Below are positions 25,291 through 34,752 of a stretch of DNA of 64,000 nt, piece by piece; positions within the stretch are counted from its first letter, which is position 1, and each line of letters begins with the position of its first letter. Both the position numbers and the translations under genes were made by a program. Below the pieces are notes generated by a model. It was not told the origin of the DNA. It did no database searches and was given only the letters and a program-made list of their open reading frames with translations. The DNA is taken from positions 3,390,501 through 3,454,500 of the forward strand of contig NZ_RBXL01000001.1 in assembly GCF_003634315.1 (NCBI RefSeq). The letters run 5' to 3'. Source of the stretch: Thiocapsa rosea. Lineage in GTDB: Bacteria; Pseudomonadota; Gammaproteobacteria; Chromatiales; Chromatiaceae.

Positions 25291-27391
25291 TTTAACACCC
25301 CATCCAAAGCGCCCTTGTCTTTCATTGGCTTACGCCAAACGAAGTGGGCGAGTGGCACTACAAACATGCCATTCTTCGGGATGAGGGTTCAGACAATCAT
25401 TTTGTGCACACCTCCCGGGACGGGGTCGCTGCCGAGTGCCCGGATGATCGCCAGCTGCGCCGGTTCGGGCTGGGTGGCCTTGCGCACATGCAGGGCACGC
25501 CCGTCGGGACGGCGGAAGGTGGCGGTCACCCGGCATTGACCGGCGAGGATCGCGCGCAGGGTGGACCACCGGTCGGTGATGCCGTGCGCCTGCAGGCGCC
25601 GCCGGATGATCTGGACGAACTGGTAGGCGAGCACGGTGATGAACAGGTGTCCCTCGGCGCGCTCCGCCGTCCGGTGATAGACCGGGCGCAGACCCAGCTC
25701 CGATTTTAAGGAGCGGAACACCGCCTCCAGGTCGGTGAGCATGACGTAGGTCCGCCACAGCTGCTCCGAATCCCACGTCAGCTCGTTGGTGCGCAGGCAA
25801 TAGACCCCGGGGTGCGTGACCAAGGTGCCGTCGACCGGCCGGCGCTCCCAGCGGATGGCTTGGGCGTTGACCCCGCCGGCATCCGGCTCGACGGTGATGC
25901 TGTAGTGCTGCCCGACGCCGTGACTCTTCTCCTTCAACCGCCCGATGCGCTCCCACAGCTTGGTGATGCGCTTGGTGGTGCGCGGGCGGGCCAGTCCCTC
26001 GTGCAGGGCCTGCAGGGCCGCCTCGAAGCGCGTGCAAAACCGCTCGGCGATGCCTTCTTCCTTGTGCGCCCGGCGCTCGGAATAGCAGTAGAGGCGAACC
26101 TCCTCGCCCTCGGCGTCGAGGACACGCTGCACGGCGACGGGATCCCCGCCGGCGGTCTGGATCGAGATCGCCGCGTCCGCATCGAATTGGCGCTGCCGCT
26201 CCCGGCTCACCACCAGATAGCGATACCCCTGCGCGCGCAGCCACACCACGTTCTCCTCGGTGGCGATGCCGCGATCCATCACCACCAGGGCGCCGGCGGG
26301 GGCGCCCAACCCGGCGAGCATGCCCTCCAAGGTCGTGCCCTCGACCACGTTGCCGTCGAAGACCTCGGAGCGGCGCACAAAGCCGCTGCTGTCGAGTACC
26401 AATCCCAGGGTCACCAGCGGGCAGTCGCTGCGTTTCTCCTTGGAATGGCCGTGCTTGGCCCGTGGATTGGCCGCCGCTTCGCCTTCGAAGAAGGTGTTGG
26501 TCAGATCGTAGAGCGTGACCGTCCAATCCAGCCCGAAGAATTCACTGACCCGGGCGAACAGCGTCTTCTCGATGGTGGCGCGGTGGCGCAGCAGGGCATC
26601 GGAAGCGCGGTAGAAGCGCATCAGGTTCATGGCCTCGAAGTCGACGTCCAGCAGTTCGCCCAACCCGCTGGTCTCGACCAACCAGCGCCGGGTGGCCCGC
26701 TCGGAGCCCGGCGCGGCCATCCGGGCGATGATCGCCCCGAGGATCGCCGTGCGATCGGGCGCGTTCAGGCCCAAGGTCTCCAGCAGGGTGGCGAACTCCA
26801 GCTGCGCCATCGCCCACAGCCCCACCGACTCCACCCCGACCGAGCGCGGACGGCTGAAGATCAGCGAGTCCACCTCGATGGTGTCGAGCTCGGGCGGTGC
26901 CGCCGGAGTCGGCGCCGCGTCCGGTGTCGGCGCTTCGGGTGTCGGGGACGGCGCGGGGGTCGTGACCGGCTGCCGCGCCAACAGTTGGGCGCCCAGGCGT
27001 TGCGCCGTGCGCTCCAATTCCGCCGAGATCTCGACCTTCAGCAGCACGCCCTGCCCGCCGAGCAACTCCTCCAGGCGCACGCACAGCGTCGGCCACTCGG
27101 CCGGCGGCACCGCGAAATGGCGCCCCAGGTTCAGCAGCGTGATCTGCCGGACCTTGCCGCCGACCCGCGTGGAGCGCACCAACCGGTGAGTGTGGTAGCG
27201 CTCGCCGGTGGCGCTGTTGCGGGTGTGGGTGCGACGGATGTACATGCCCGTACGCTAGCCCATGCGCTGCCGGGCGCCTAGGGGCAGGCCGAAATAATAT
27301 GGCACTACTTTTCAGATTTGTGCGGCCGTGTACATATGAATCAATGGTATAGATCGCCTGCGGGCACGAAATCGGCCCCGACCGTGTTAAA
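25291..27391 (-). mobile_element. IS1634-like insertion sequence
   Basis: A 618-aa DDE transposase fills most of this stretch. An 8-bp inverted repeat TTTAACAC at 25291-25298 and GTGTTAAA at 27384-27391 is the best candidate for the ends (2.1 kb). The match decays quickly inside and no target duplication is clear, so the ends may be off by some bases. Confidence 0.6.
25389..27245 (-). CDS. IS1634-family transposase, 618 aa
   Basis: Transposase of the IS4/IS1634 DDE superfamily. The N terminus YIRRTHTRNSATGERYHTHR with VGGKVRQITLLNLGRH is a common IS1634-type leader. The catalytic core has TLYDLTNTFFEGEA (first Asp region), LVVMDRGIATEENV (second Asp region) and, near residue 490, LTDLEAVFRSLKSELGLRPVYH with the final Glu in a Y-helix-like setting followed by HLFITVLAYQFVQIIRRRL. 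The frame is intact, so the element may be active. A 35-residue Pro/Ala/Thr linker lies at about 95-125. Confidence 0.85.
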   Translation of the reverse strand: MYIRRTHTRNSATGERYHTHRLVRSTRVGGKVRQITLLNLGRHFAVPPAEWPTLCVRLEELLGGQGVLLKVEISAELERTAQRLGAQLLARQPVTTPAPSPTPEAPTPDAAPTPAAPPELDTIEVDSLIFSRPRSVGVESVGLWAMAQLEFATLLETLGLNAPDRTAILGAIIARMAAPGSERATRRWLVETSGLGELLDVDFEAMNLMRFYRASDALLRHRATIEKTLFARVSEFFGLDWTVTLYDLTNTFFEGEAAANPRAKHGHSKEKRSDCPLVTLGLVLDSSGFVRRSEVFDGNVVEGTTLEGMLAGLGAPAGALVVMDRGIATEENVVWLRAQGYRYLVVSRERQRQFDADAAISIQTAGGDPVAVQRVLDAEGEEVRLYCYSERRAHKEEGIAERFCTRFEAALQALHEGLARPRTTKRITKLWERIGRLKEKSHGVGQHYSITVEPDAGGVNAQAIRWERRPVDGTLVTHPGVYCLRTNELTWDSEQLWRTYVMLTDLEAVFRSLKSELGLRPVYHRTAERAEGHLFITVLAYQFVQIIRRRLQAHGITDRWSTLRAILAGQCRVTATFRRPDGRALHVRKATQPEPAQLAIIRALGSDPVPGGVHKMIV

Positions 27392-27432
27392 GATGGGCTA
27401 AACGTGAGACAGACACCCGCTCTTGGCAGTGG

Positions 27433-28680
27433 GTGGAAGCATCGGTGTGGACGGACCGAATGTTGGCAGCCCTGGAGAACGGGGTGAAGGGAGGGCGATG
27501 GTACAGTCTGATGGATAAGGTTCATGCCCCGACAACGCTGCGCCTGGCCTGGGAACGGGTGCGGGCGAATCACGGCGCGGCGGGTGTGGATCGGATGCGG
27601 ATTGAGCACTTCGAGGCGCAGGCGGATCGCTACCTGGCGGAACTGCATGATGACCTCGCCGCGGGACGCTACCGGCCCGATGCGGTGCGACGGGTCTACA
27701 TCCCCAAGGGTGACGGCAAACGCCGCCCGCTGGGAATCCCCGTGATCAAAGATCGCATCGTGCAAGCGGCGCTGAAGCTGGTCATGGAACCGATCTTTGA
27801 AAAGGATTTCCTGCCCGTGAATTATGGCTTCAGACCGCAACGAGGATGCAAGGACGCGCTGCGGCAGGTCGATGAGTTCCTGCGCGAAGGCTACACCACA
27901 GTGGTGGATGCCGACCTGGCGAGCTACTACGACAGCATCCCGCATCAGCCACTGCTGGAACGGGTGGCCGAACGGATCAGCGATGGTCGCGTACTGAACC
28001 TGATCGGGCGCTTCTTGGAGCAAGCGGTCATGGACGGCCTGGAGTGTTGGACCCCCACGGCGGGCACCCCCCAAGGTGCGGTGCTCAGTCCGCTGCTGGC
28101 CAACCTCTACCTGCACCCCCTGGATCGGATGATCACCGAGCGGGGTTGGAAGATGGTTCGATACGCCGACGACTTCGTCATCCTCTGTCGGGACCGGGAC
28201 GAGGCGCAAGCCGCATTGGAAGCGGTCCGGGCGTGGACCCAAGCCAACGGGCTGACGCTCCACCCCGAGAAGACCCACATCGGCGATTGCCGTGAACCGG
28301 GGCAGGGGTTTGAATTCCTGGGCTACCGGTTCGAGGCGGGGCGCCGTTGGGTGCGCAAGAAGAGTCGCAAGGCACTGCGCGAGGCCGTGCGGGCCAAAAC
28401 CCGTCGCTCGCGCAGCGGGAGCATGGCGCAGATCGTGGAGGAATTGAACCTCACGCTGCGAGGCTGGTACGAATATTTCAAGCACGCCTACCGCACCGAG
28501 TTTCCCGACGTGGACAAGTTTGTCCGCCGCCGCCTACGCGCCCTGTTATTGCGCCGCCACCACAAGCAGGGATGGGGCCTAAGCCCCCTAACGCATCGAC
28601 GTTGGCCAAATGCCTACTTCGCGAAGCTTGGGCTTTTCACCCTGACCGAAGCCCATGCCGTAGCGTGCCGATCCCGATGA
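27433..28680 (+). CDS. ltrA: Group II intron 1 reverse transcriptase/maturase, body (415 aa)
   Basis: Promotes splicing and retrohoming of intron 1. RT motifs are intact: RT-1 RRVYIPKGDGKRRPLGIP, PQRGCKDALRQVDEFL, the palm TVVDADLASYYDSIPH, TAGTPQGAVLSPLLANLYL and the catalytic RYADDFVILC (YADD at about 244). The thumb/maturase X domain follows (LRGWYEYFKHAYRTEFPDVD, about 340-370). No HNH endonuclease domain is present. The natural start is cut off by the IS, so translation would have to begin at GTG 27433 or ATG 27463; the RT core would be complete in either case. Confidence 0.85.
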   Translation: MEASVWTDRMLAALENGVKGGRWYSLMDKVHAPTTLRLAWERVRANHGAAGVDRMRIEHFEAQADRYLAELHDDLAAGRYRPDAVRRVYIPKGDGKRRPLGIPVIKDRIVQAALKLVMEPIFEKDFLPVNYGFRPQRGCKDALRQVDEFLREGYTTVVDADLASYYDSIPHQPLLERVAERISDGRVLNLIGRFLEQAVMDGLECWTPTAGTPQGAVLSPLLANLYLHPLDRMITERGWKMVRYADDFVILCRDRDEAQAALEAVRAWTQANGLTLHPEKTHIGDCREPGQGFEFLGYRFEAGRRWVRKKSRKALREAVRAKTRRSRSGSMAQIVEELNLTLRGWYEYFKHAYRTEFPDVDKFVRRRLRALLLRRHHKQGWGLSPLTHRRWPNAYFAKLGLFTLTEAHAVACRSR

Positions 28681-28697
28681 GGAAACGCTCGACCGGA

Positions 28698-28729
28698 GAG
28701 CCGTATGCGGGAGAACCGCACGTACGGTT
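28698..28729 (+). ncRNA. Group II intron 1, domain V
   Basis: GAGCCGTATGCGG-GAGA-ACCGCACGTACGGTT folds as the 32-34-nt catalytic hairpin with the AGC triad at its base and a GNRA-type loop. It is followed at once by GTGTG, the 5' end of another intron, and not by domain VI. Confidence 0.85.
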
Positions 28730-29243
28730 GTGTGTCCAGCGAAGGCTGGCGTGTTCAGCAGGAGACAGTCCTGCCGGGGTAACAGTCAGGAGCCCCGTAG
28801 CTTGGATCGCAGGGTGGCGGGAGACCAAGACTCTGAAGCCGATCGACAGCACCTTCCTTGGGGAGGTGGCGAGTCACCAGGCCGTAACAACAGTGAACGC
28901 AATGATGGCCTCGACAATGCGTAGCTCCGAAGGCCGAGCCTGCAACCGTGGGGCGAAGGCAGCATGGCGGGTCGAAATCTGACCGAGACGATCCGACCAC
29001 TTCGGCGGGGTGAGTAGCGACGGCATGGTGGCAAGGGCACGCTAAGCAACTGGAGAAGCCCGTCTCGCCCCGGGGCGAAATCCCCGGAGCAAGGTAGGTC
29101 TTATAACCGGCGACACCGGGAAGTGGACCGAAGGCGAGCGGGTGGCGGATGGGCGCGTAGTAGCGCTGAAGCGGGGTAATGTCCGTGGAGCGAAGGCGCC
29201 CTACTGTTGGCAATCCTTGAACAAGATGGGAGGCAGGGGCGAG

Positions 29244-30555
29244 ATGACAACGACGCCCATCGATCTGCAAGACCTGAGGAAGAGGATCTACATCAAGGCG
29301 AAGGCTGAACCGGCCTGGCGCTTCTGGGGACTCTACGTCCACGTGTGCAAAGAGGAGACCCTGCACGCGGCCTATGCGATGGCGAAAGCGAACAACGGTG
29401 CCCCCGGCAGTGACGGGGTGACGTTCGCGGCCATCGAGGCGGCTGGCGTGGAGGCGTTTCTGAAAGGCATCCGGGATGAGCTGGTCATCGGAACCTACCG
29501 ACCGCAACCGAATCGCCGCCGGGAGATTCCCAAGGGAGACGGGCGCATGCGCGTCCTGGGGATTCCCTGCATTCGCGATCGCGTGGTCCAGGGGGCGCTC
29601 AAGCTGATTCTGGAGCCGATCTTCGAGGCTGACTTCCAGGATGGAAGCTATGGATACCGACCCAAGCGCACGGCGCATCAAGCCGTGCAGCGCGTGGCCG
29701 AGGCCATTGTGAGCAACAAGACCTATGTGATTGATGTGGACCTGGCGTCTTACTTCGACACGGTTCGTCACGATCTCCTCTTGGGGAAGGTGGCGGAGCG
29801 GGTCCGCGATGATCAGGTCTTGGGCTTGCTCAAGCGTATCCTCAAGGCCAGTGGCAAGCGGGGCGTTCCGCAAGGCGGTGTGATCTCACCCCTGCTCAGT
29901 AACCTCTACCTCAACGAGGTCGACCGGATGCTGGAGCGGGCCAAGGAGGTCACCCGCAACGGACGCTATACCTATATCGAGTATGCCCGTTATGCCGATG
30001 ACCTGGTGATCTTGGTCGATGGGTATCGCCGGTGGAACTGGCTCAAGGACGCGGCCTGGCGACGCTTGGTCGAGGAGTTGGCCAAGCTCGATGTGCAACT
30101 CAATCAAGACAAGACACGACGGCTGGACCTGAGCCGGGGAGGGGCATTCAGCTTCCCTGGGCTTTGACTTCCGCCGGGCCAAGACTCGGCGCGGGGTCTG
30201 GGGCGCGCGTTACACGCCACGGATGAAGGCGCGTACCGCGATCCTACAACGCCTCAAGGACGTGTTCCGCCGCTACCGCTCGCAGCCGATCGATCGGGTG
30301 ATCGCCTTGATCAATCCGATCCTCAGGGGGTGGGTAGGCTACTTTCGGGTGGGGCACTCCAGTCGCTGTTTCGGGTATGTCCAAGATTGGGTGGAGAAGA
30401 AGATTCGGCGCCATCTGATGCGCGCGCGGCAGCGTCAGGGCTTTGGCTGGAAGAGGTGGAGTAGGACGTGGCTATACGAGGTGCTCGGGCTCTACGACGG
30501 GTACCGAATCGGGCTGCGTAAGCCGAAAGCGCTCCCAGTGCAAGCGGTCTCATAA
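29244..30555 (+). pseudogene. Group II intron 2 reverse transcriptase/maturase, frameshifted
   Basis: ATG 29244 opens MTTTPIDLQDLRKRIYIKAK. RT motifs are good up to the palm (PNRRREIPKGDGRMRVLGIP, YVIDVDLASYFDTVRHD, GVPQGGVISPLLSNLYL, YARYADDLVILVDG with YADD at about 250). At about 30152-30156 the frame breaks: an extra C in GCTTCCCTGGG turns the expected FSFLGFDF into FSFPGL-stop. The rest (FDFRRAKTRRG through VGYFRVGHSSRCFGYVQDWV to the stop at 30555) continues in the next frame and carries the maturase X domain. It is either a real mutation or a base-calling error. If real, intron 2 would need help in trans. Confidence 0.82.
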
Positions 30556-30576
30556 CCCTGGATGTGAAGTCGGCAG

Positions 30577-30612
30577 GAAAGCCCGGTGCCGGAAAACGGC
30601 ACGCCGGGTTTG
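30577..30612 (+). ncRNA. Group II intron 2, domain V
   Basis: AAAGCCCGGTGCCG-GAAA-ACGGCACGCCGGGTTT forms the domain V hairpin with the AGC triad (AAGC) at its base and a GAAA loop. It lies 21 bases after the RT stop codon. Confidence 0.8.
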
Positions 30613-30813
30613 ACGTGGCGGGGGCTGGAAACGTGATCATGGGAGCCGGACTGAGGGCCAGCGCGAAAGCGCTGGAGGATCCACCGGACCCTAACCTCGG
30701 CGCGCCAGTTCTCGACCCTACCGGAGGGAGGGGAGGCGTGAGCCTTCCCTACCCTATAGCTACGGTGCTGACGGCCGAGGTGATCTCATGCCGCCGGTTC
30801 TTACTCTTATTCT

Positions 30814-30859
30814 CGTGACACCGCTCCGCGGTGTCACGCATCCCTTGGCGCTCCGCGCC
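30814..30859 (+). repeat. REP sequence, orphan copy beyond the introns
   Basis: CGTGACACCGCTCCGCGGTG... followed by GGCGCTCCGCGCC, the same bipartite REP and orientation as 23981-24026. It begins 57 bases after the end of intron 1. Confidence 0.85.
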
Positions 30860-30898
30860 ACGTGCTACGCAGATCGACCATGCGTTGACACGCAGGAG

Positions 30899-31153
30899 TC
30901 AGTAGTGGTAACGCAGCTGTGCCAGGAGGAGGGCGTTTTCCTCGACCTTGTAGACGAGACGGTGCTCGTCGTTGATGCGTCGTGACCAATAGCCGGCCAA
31001 ACCGTGCTTGAGCGGCTCGGGTTTGCCCAAGCCATCGAAGGGCGCACGCTGGATGTCGCCGATGAGCCTGTTGATCCGAATGAGCATCTTGCGATCGGCA
31101 CCCTGCCAGTAGAGATAGTCTTCCCATGCGCGCTCGGAGAAGATGAGCCTCAT
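30899..31153 (-). CDS. yoeB: YoeB-family toxin, 84 aa
   Basis: Ribosome-dependent mRNA interferase of the Txe/YoeB type. Full-length match to the family: [20 protein letters not shown] at the N terminus, then [35 protein letters not shown] and the C-terminal RYHY whose His and Tyr are the catalytic end of YoeB. The ATG overlaps the antitoxin stop (ATGA), so antitoxin is made first. Probably co-repressed by YefM-YoeB at the operator near 31420. Confidence 0.93.
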   Translation of the reverse strand: MRLIFSERAWEDYLYWQGADRKMLIRINRLIGDIQRAPFDGLGKPEPLKHGLAGYWSRRINDEHRLVYKVEENALLLAQLRYHY

Positions 31154-31401
31154 TCCACGAGCGCTCGCTCGGTTCCGCCGCCGGCTTCGAGCTCCGCAAT
31201 CGATTCCAAGAGGCGGCGTGCATTGGTCGGGCTGCGTAAGAGGTAAGCGGTTTCCTCGAGGGCCTCGAAGTCTTCCAACGACATCATGACCACCGAGCGA
31301 GAGTTTTTCCGGGTGACAATGATCGGTGCGTGGTCGTCGCAGACCCGTTCCATCGTCTCGGCCAGCCTGCGTCGGATCTCGGTATAGGTCATGGTATTCA
31401 T
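31150..31401 (-). CDS. yefM: YefM-family antitoxin, 83 aa
   Basis: Phd/YefM fold. [40 protein letters not shown] and [20 protein letters not shown] are family signatures. The N-terminal 50 residues dimerise and bind DNA; the C-terminal tail neutralises YoeB. The ATG at 31401 follows GAGAGAGGC. An open frame extends 63 codons further upstream but has no start-site signal and crosses the operator, so it is not used. Confidence 0.92.
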   Translation of the reverse strand: MNTMTYTEIRRRLAETMERVCDDHAPIIVTRKNSRSVVMMSLEDFEALEETAYLLRSPTNARRLLESIAELEAGGGTERALVE

Positions 31402-31417
31402 CGGATTGCCTCTCTCT

Positions 31418-31437
31418 ACTGTACAGATAACTGTACG
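31418..31437. promoter_or_regulatory. YefM-YoeB operator
   Basis: ACTGTACAGATAACTGTACG contains a TGTACA core at 31420 and a TGTACG half at 31432, 12 bases apart, directly upstream of yefM. TGTACA-centred paired palindromes are the known binding sites of the E. coli YefM-YoeB repressor. Confidence 0.65.
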
Positions 31438-31588
31438 GCGAGAGGCCATATGATGCAACGACGACGCAGGCTGTAAGGCTAGCGCCGACCTTACCGACTC
31501 GGAAGAGCGCCGGCCGGCGCGGTTCCAGTGTTCTAATAGCGACCGGACCAACCGGCGCCCCGCTGCGCTGCCCAAAAGGGACGAAGGC

Positions 31589-34452
31589 ATGCCCGATTAT
31601 CTGAAACCCCTGTTCAACCGCCGTTTACTGGCCGACGCACTGCGCGAGCTGCCGCCGACGTTGGATGAAACCCGGAGAGCAATCGCCTTGGGCTGGGCCA
31701 CCGGTGCCGCGAACGGCACCCTGCTTGGCCAAAAGGAAAAACCCCTGCAAGGCCAATTCCTGAGCGAGGTGATGGACCGCCTGCTCGGCTTTCGCCAGCT
31801 CGTCGGCTCCGACGGCACGCATCACATGGAGCCCGAGACCAGCTCCAAGACGGTGAAGGGCTATCGACCGCCGGACGCACGCCTCGGCTGGTTCGGGTCC
31901 GCCGTGGATCTCACCCGCGCGGTCTTGGAGCTGAAGGCACCCGGCGCGGATCTGGACACCAAGCAGGGCGCGGGCTACGGCAAGCTCACGCCGGTGGAGC
32001 AGGCGTTCGGCTATGCCGCCAAGGTGGACGGCTGCCGCTGGGTCATTGTCTGCAATTTTATCGAGCTGCGTCTGTATCGCACCGATCGCGGGCAGGGTTA
32101 CTGCCAGCGCTTCTGGTTTGCCGATCTGGTCGATCCCGAGCGGCTCGACGTCTTCCTTTTCCTGCTCGGTCGCGAGACCCTGCTCGGCGCCGATCCCGCC
32201 GCACCGAGTCCGGTCGAACGTCTGGCCAGCCACACGCACGTGGCCGAGGAGCGGATCACCAAAGCCTTCTATGTCTTCTATCGGGATCTGCGGCTCGATC
32301 TCTTCTATCGGCTTCGCGCCGACAACCCGGCGCCTCTGTCCGAGTCGGCCGAGTCACATGCCGTGCAGCTTCTGGAGCAGGCCCAAAAGCTGCTGGACCG
32401 TTGTCTCTTCATCTGCTTTTGCGAGGATATCGGACTGCTGCCGGCCAAGGTGCTGAACAGCGCCTTGACCGTCAAGACCGAAGGTTTTGTCAGCGTCTCG
32501 CGCTGGCAGCAGCTCTGCGGTCTCTTCGATGCCATGGATAAGGGCCTGCCGGCGATGCAGATCAACGCCTACAACGGCGGTCTCTTCGACAAGGACGCCG
32601 CGCTCGATGCCCTGGTGGTGGCCGATGCCGCGCTCGACGGCATCCGTGCGCTTTCGGACTACGACTTCGAGACCGATCTGAATGTCAACATCCTGGGCCA
32701 CATCTTCGAGCAGTCGATCACCGACCTGGAATCCATCCGCGCCGAGATTCGCGGCGAGGCCGACGACCGGCAGCGCTCGCGACGCAAGCGCGACGGCATC
32801 TTCTACACCCCGGATCTCATCACCCGCTTCATGGTCGCGCGCACCATCGGCGGTTGGCTGGCCGAGCATCATGCGCAGATCGAGGCCCGCCATCGCACCG
32901 GCAAGCCCGGACCCCTGTCCAACGAGACCCGTCTGAAGATCTGGGTGGATCATCTCGAGGTCCTGCGGCGCATCAAGGTGCTGGATCCGGCGTGTGGATC
33001 GGGTGCCTTCCTGGTCGCCGCCTTCGAGTATCTGATCGGCGAGTACGAGCGGGTCAACCGCACGATCGCCGAGCTGACGGGCGCGCCCGGACAGCTCGGC
33101 CTGTTCGATCTCGACCGCCAGATCCTGCAGGACAACCTGTTCGGGGTCGACCTCAACCCCGAGTCGGTCGAGATCACCAAGCTGAGTCTCTGGCTCAAGA
33201 CCGCCCGACGCGACAAGCCGCTCAACAATCTCGACGCCAACATCCGCTGCGGCAACTCGCTCGTCGAGCCGCCCGACGCCCCGGCTGGCACCCCGGCCGA
33301 TCAGGCGCTCGTCGATGCCTTCGCCGCGCTTCCGCCCGATCGCCGTGCCTTCGATTGGCGCGCTGCCTTCCCGGCGGTCTTCGCGCAGGGCGGCTTCGAT
33401 GTCGTCATCGGCAACCCGCCCTATGTGCGCCAGGAGGCTCTGGGTCCGCTTAAACCCTATCTCGCCCGACGCTATGCCAGCTATCACGGCGTCGCCGATC
33501 TCTATGTCTATTTCTACGAGCGCGGTCTGGAGCTGCTCGCGCCCCGTGGCACGCTCAGCTACATCGTCACCAACAAATGGCTGCGTGCCGGTTACGGCGA
33601 GCCGCTGCGCCGACTCTTCAGCGAGCGCGCTGTGCTGGAGGAGATCCTGGACTTCGGCCATGCACCCATCTTCGAGGACGCCGACACCTTCCCCTGCATC
33701 ATCGTCGTTCGGCCGCGATCCGCGGCATCAGACAACTGTGCGGATAACGGGGCGCACGACAGCGCGGACGTCGCGCCGCCGACCGCAGCGGACCCGCCCG
33801 AGCCGCCGATGGTGAGCGTCTGCCCGGTCCCGCGTGACCGCTCCACCGAGCTGTCGCTGCAGCACTATTTCCACGAGCACGCCTATCCGGTGCCCTGGAG
33901 CCGTTACGGTGCCGGCCCTTGGAGCCTGGAGTCACCGGAGGTCGAGACCCTGATGGAACGGCTACGCGAGCGTGGTGTGCCGCTGGCCGATTTTGTCGGT
34001 TGCAAGCCGATGTACGGCATCAAGACCGGGTTCAACGAGGCGTTCCTGATCGACGAGGCGACCCGCGCGGATCTGATCGGCGCGGATCCCGCCTGCGCCG
34101 AGATCATCAAGCCCGCAACCAAACCCGCGAGCTGCTCAACTGGCTGCGCCACGAATTCGCCGTCGAGAAACCGGGCCAACAGCTCGAAGACTTCGCCCGA
34201 CTGACCGGCGACGCCTTCGCCGCCGAGGTCCGCAAGCGTCGCCCCAAGGGCGCGCCCCGTCTGACGCCCGCCGCGATCGGCGAGCTGACCGACACCCACG
34301 TCCGCTATGCGAGCCCCATGCAGCAGCGTGCCGCCGAGATCCGCGCCCTCGAACGCCGTCTCTCCGACCTGGTGAATCAGGCTTATCGCCTGAGCGACGA
34401 CGAGATCGCGCTCATCCGGCGCACCGCACCGCCGCGCATGCCGGGCGACTAA
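31589..34452 (+). pseudogene. Type IIG restriction-modification enzyme lacking its specificity region
   Basis: A fused nuclease-methyltransferase of the Eco57I group. The N-terminal part has a PD-(D/E)xK-like site (AVDLTRAVLELKAPG, about 110-125). The adenine methylase has motif I LDPACGSGAFL (about 466), NLFGVDLNPESV and motif IV NPPYVRQ (about 609). After AEIIKP (about 34112) the frame shifts, and the next frame resumes with NQTRELLNWLRHEFAVEKPG and RLSDLVNQAYRLSDDEIAL, the normal C terminus of this family. The target-recognition region of some 200-250 residues expected between them is missing. So one deletion removed DNA specificity and the frame. The first open frame ends at 34204 (871 codons). 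Confidence 0.8.
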
Positions 34453-34488
34453 AGGACGCTTGCGGAAATCTTATATATTTCTTATTTT

Positions 34489-34752
34489 ATGGACATGAAC
34501 ACAATCCAATGGACCTGCAAGGCAGCCCGACAACTGCGTAAGATCAAGGATAAGTCCGCCCGTCAGCGGATCTTCGCCGAGGTGCAGTTACTCGCGACGT
34601 TTCCGGATTGTGTCAACGTCAAAAAGCTCACCAATCACGTCTATCCGTACCGACTTCGCATCGGCGACTATCGTGTTTTTTTTGAGTTCGACGGCGCCGT
34701 CCGTATCGTCCTGATCGAGGAGGTCAAGAAACGCAATGAACGCACCTACTGA
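34489..34752 (+). CDS. RelE/HigB-like toxin, 87 aa
   Basis: RelE/ParE superfamily: WTCKAARQLRKIKDKSARQR at the N terminus, KKLTNHVYPYRLRIGDYRVFFEFD in the core, VLIEEVKKRNERTY at the C terminus. Such toxins cut mRNA on the ribosome or poison gyrase; the KxxN...YRLRIGDYRV pattern is RelE-like. Toxin comes first and overlaps the HTH antitoxin by 17 bases, the gene order of HigBA-type modules. No clear ribosome-binding site precedes the ATG, which may limit toxin translation. Confidence 0.88.
   Translation: MDMNTIQWTCKAARQLRKIKDKSARQRIFAEVQLLATFPDCVNVKKLTNHVYPYRLRIGDYRVFFEFDGAVRIVLIEEVKKRNERTY

Larger units (their letters stand above)
28730..30721 (+). mobile_element. Group II intron 2, nested in intron 1
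   Basis: Begins GTGTGTCC (fits GTGYG) at 28730 right after intron 1 domain V. About 510 bases of structured leader precede an RT gene at 29244. Domain V is at 30577-30612. The 3' end is placed at CTCGACCCTAC (30721), because the next bases, CGGAGGGAGGGGAGGC, join domain V of intron 1 to a proper domain VI. Total about 1,990 bp. The 3' boundary may be off by a few bases. Confidence 0.72.
24731..30757 (+). mobile_element. Group II intron 1, interrupted by an IS and by group II intron 2
   Basis: The 5' end is placed at GTACGCC after the REP; the usual 5' start is GTGYG, so this boundary is approximate. About 500 bases of structured leader (domains I-III, with AGTACGGTGAAAGTCCG and CAGGAGTCAGAGTCC) precede the RT start at 25229. 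An IS separates that start from the RT body (27433-28680). Domain V lies at 28698-28729. The matching domain VI (GGAGGGAGGGGAGGC, GTGA, then GCCTTCCCTACCCTAT) is found only at about 30722-30757, after intron 2. So intron 1 is split twice. Its own sequence without insertions would be about 1.9 kb, a normal group II size. Confidence 0.75.
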
